DNA of 64,000 bases from Lachnospiraceae bacterium (GTDB lineage: Bacteria > Bacillota > Clostridia > Lachnospirales > Lachnospiraceae), in assembly GCA_024698715.1 (NCBI GenBank), contig JAILRA010000075.1:78574-142573 (forward strand). The letters are read 5' to 3'. The position numbers were made by a program, and so were the translations under genes. Positions 62,957-64,000 of this stretch are shown piece after piece; the stretch's first letter is position 1; every line of letters starts with the position of its first letter. Under the pieces are notes generated by a model. It saw only the letters and a program-made list of their open reading frames with translations. It ran no database searches and was not told the origin of the DNA.

Positions 62957-63036
62957 AAACCGAAGATTGATTTGATTTCAACCAAAAAATATTATCAATA
63001 TCGTTTGAAAATTTTATTTTAAAACTTCGAAAATAA

Positions 63037-63045
63037 TGATATAAT
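63037..63045 (+). promoter_or_regulatory. Extended -10 promoter of the beta-helix gene
   Basis: TGATATAAT, an extended -10 (TGn + TATAAT at 63040-63045) without a clear -35. Leader about 100 nt. Confidence 0.5.
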
Positions 63046-63153
63046 ATATTGCTGTGTTAAATTATTAACATATTATGATAACAGATAATTCAAGCTTTTT
63101 TATGAGGATTATCGAATCTGCAGTGATTTAATACCCGAAAATTGGAGCTTATT

Positions 63154-63825
63154 ATGAAAAAAGTTAAAATCGCAGATCTTTACGATCTTGAAGAGACAAG
63201 AGCTAAGAGCCTTCTCGAAAGCAAAACTTATCCCTGGGAAGTTCTTCCCCTTATTAAAGATTTCATCCTTGAACTCGGTGCTTCTTTAAGCGAAGAAGAA
63301 TTCGAAAAAAGAGGAGAGGATGTCTGGATCCACAAAACAGCCAAGATTTATCCCACAGCTAATATATACGGTCCCTGTATTATAGATGCCGAGACCGAAG
63401 TTCGTCCCGGAGCTTTTATCAGAGGGAATGCTCTGGTAGGAAAGAAATGTGTTGTAGGTAACTCTACCGAACTTAAGAATGTAATTCTTTTCAACAATGT
63501 TCAGGTTCCTCATTATAACTATGTAGGCGATTCCGTATTGGGATTTAAGGCTCATATGGGTGCCGGATCCATTACTTCAAATGTAAAATCCGACAAAACC
63601 CTTGTTGTTGTTAAAGGTGATGAGAACTATGAAACAGGTCTTAAAAAATTCGGTGCAATGCTCGGTGACAGAGTTGAAGTAGGATGCAATTCAGTACTTA
63701 ATCCCGGAACAGTTATCGGCAGAGATTCCAATGTATATCCGACAAGCTGCGTAAGAGGCGTTATTCCCGAAAAATCCATTTATAAGGATAAAGACAATAT
63801 CGTTTCCAAGATCTCAGACATTTAA
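63154..63825 (+). CDS. Left-handed beta-helix protein, GlmU C-terminal-like
   Basis: 223 residues from ATG 63154. After a helical N-terminus (about 1-60), hexapeptide repeats run from about 62 to 205 (IHKTAKIYPTANIYGPCII, IRGNALVGKKCVVGNSTEL, in part), with AHMGAGSITSNVKSDK and NPGTVIGRDSNVYP as in the acetyltransferase half of GlmU. The pyrophosphorylase domain is absent. It probably transfers an acyl or binds a sugar nucleotide; often annotated as UDP-N-acetylglucosamine pyrophosphorylase-like, but the substrate is not evident. Confidence 0.85.
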   Translation: MKKVKIADLYDLEETRAKSLLESKTYPWEVLPLIKDFILELGASLSEEEFEKRGEDVWIHKTAKIYPTANIYGPCIIDAETEVRPGAFIRGNALVGKKCVVGNSTELKNVILFNNVQVPHYNYVGDSVLGFKAHMGAGSITSNVKSDKTLVVVKGDENYETGLKKFGAMLGDRVEVGCNSVLNPGTVIGRDSNVYPTSCVRGVIPEKSIYKDKDNIVSKISDI

Positions 63826-63900
63826 TCGGAAAAATATCTCGTTAAGTGTAAATTCTTGCGAGTTATTTATATATTTAATTCTTGAAAGGAGAAATTCACA

Positions 63901-64000
63901 TGATTTATTCAAAAGAAGTTGAAGAAATGTGTACCGTTGCTCAGGGCGTGAATCACGGATGTGCTCCCATTCCCGAAGAAGCAAAATGGGTAAAAGCCAA
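63901..64000 (+). CDS. Fe-S cluster scaffold-like protein, 3' end cut by the window
   Basis: 33 codons are visible, starting at ATG 63901 with SD AAAGGAG. The N-terminus (MIYSKEVEEMCTVAQGVNHG, then CAPIPEEAKWVKA) closely matches what I remember of the clostridial iron-sulfur cluster assembly scaffold-like protein that is encoded next to the GGGtGRT protein. This identification is from memory of a short stretch; the rest lies outside the window. Confidence 0.62.

Noticed and set aside
1..64000. CRISPR arrays, prophage, insertion sequences, rRNA
   Set aside because: No regular spaced repeats, transposase, phage structural genes or rRNA sequence were seen on either strand.

Overview
The window is 64 kb of AT-leaning bacterial chromosome from a Gram-positive anaerobe of the Clostridia, most likely family Lachnospiraceae. 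The evidence is the clostridial-type SOS boxes at recA, the rpsP/ffh/smc gene order, class B sortase with a PKTG-type surface protein, BspA-like leucine-rich repeat proteins, an IPMS-like (probable Re-type) citrate synthase beside NADP-isocitrate dehydrogenase, and the last, truncated gene, which resembles the clostridial Fe-S scaffold partner of the GGGtGRT protein. The species cannot be named from the sequence. Nearly all genes lie on the + strand. I see no phage, insertion sequence, CRISPR array or rRNA. One tRNA gene is present.

Layout. 1-2.8 kb: a zinc-ribbon membrane protein, then a tight pair made of a cysteine-motif/lipobox protein and a radical SAM enzyme. 2.8-9.2 kb: SOS-controlled recA, recX, RNase Y, an aminotransferase and a XerD-type recombinase. 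9.2-14.7 kb: a PHP phosphatase (- strand), gltX, a UvrD-like helicase and pta. 14.8-30.2 kb: the conserved core rpmF, plsX-acpP-rnc-smc-ftsY, ylxM-ffh-rpsP-khpA, rplS, lepB-rbgA-lepB-rnhB-ylqG-ylqH-yraN. This core departs from the usual order: rpmF is inverted, ackA and DUF177 (yceD) are missing beside it, and rimM-trmD are missing between khpA and rplS, where a small inverted gene sits instead. yraN appears to start with ATT.

30.3-36.1 kb: a small unknown gene, a PilZ protein, an EF-G-like GTPase and leuS. 36.1-45.5 kb: a surface module with a class B sortase, a 1,478-residue LRR protein with a TPKTG sorting signal, a second LRR protein and an SLH-domain protein. 45.6-50.5 kb: the citrate synthase/isocitrate dehydrogenase pair for glutamate precursor supply and an ABC-F ATPase on the - strand that may be leaderless. 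50.6-56.6 kb: a four-gene unit with an unrecognised membrane protein, a DUF1015 protein, a glycogen branching enzyme homologue that has lost its catalytic residues, and an MscS channel. 56.6-64 kb: tRNA-Thr(CGT), argH, asd, an ATPase/nuclease-fold protein with both active sites degenerate, topoisomerase III, a beta-helix protein and the truncated Fe-S scaffold-like gene.

The candidates I consider most likely to be undescribed biology are the radical SAM/cysteine-motif pair, the pseudo-branching-enzyme operon, and the degenerate ATPase. All functional claims rest on motif reading and remembered family features; no database search was run.
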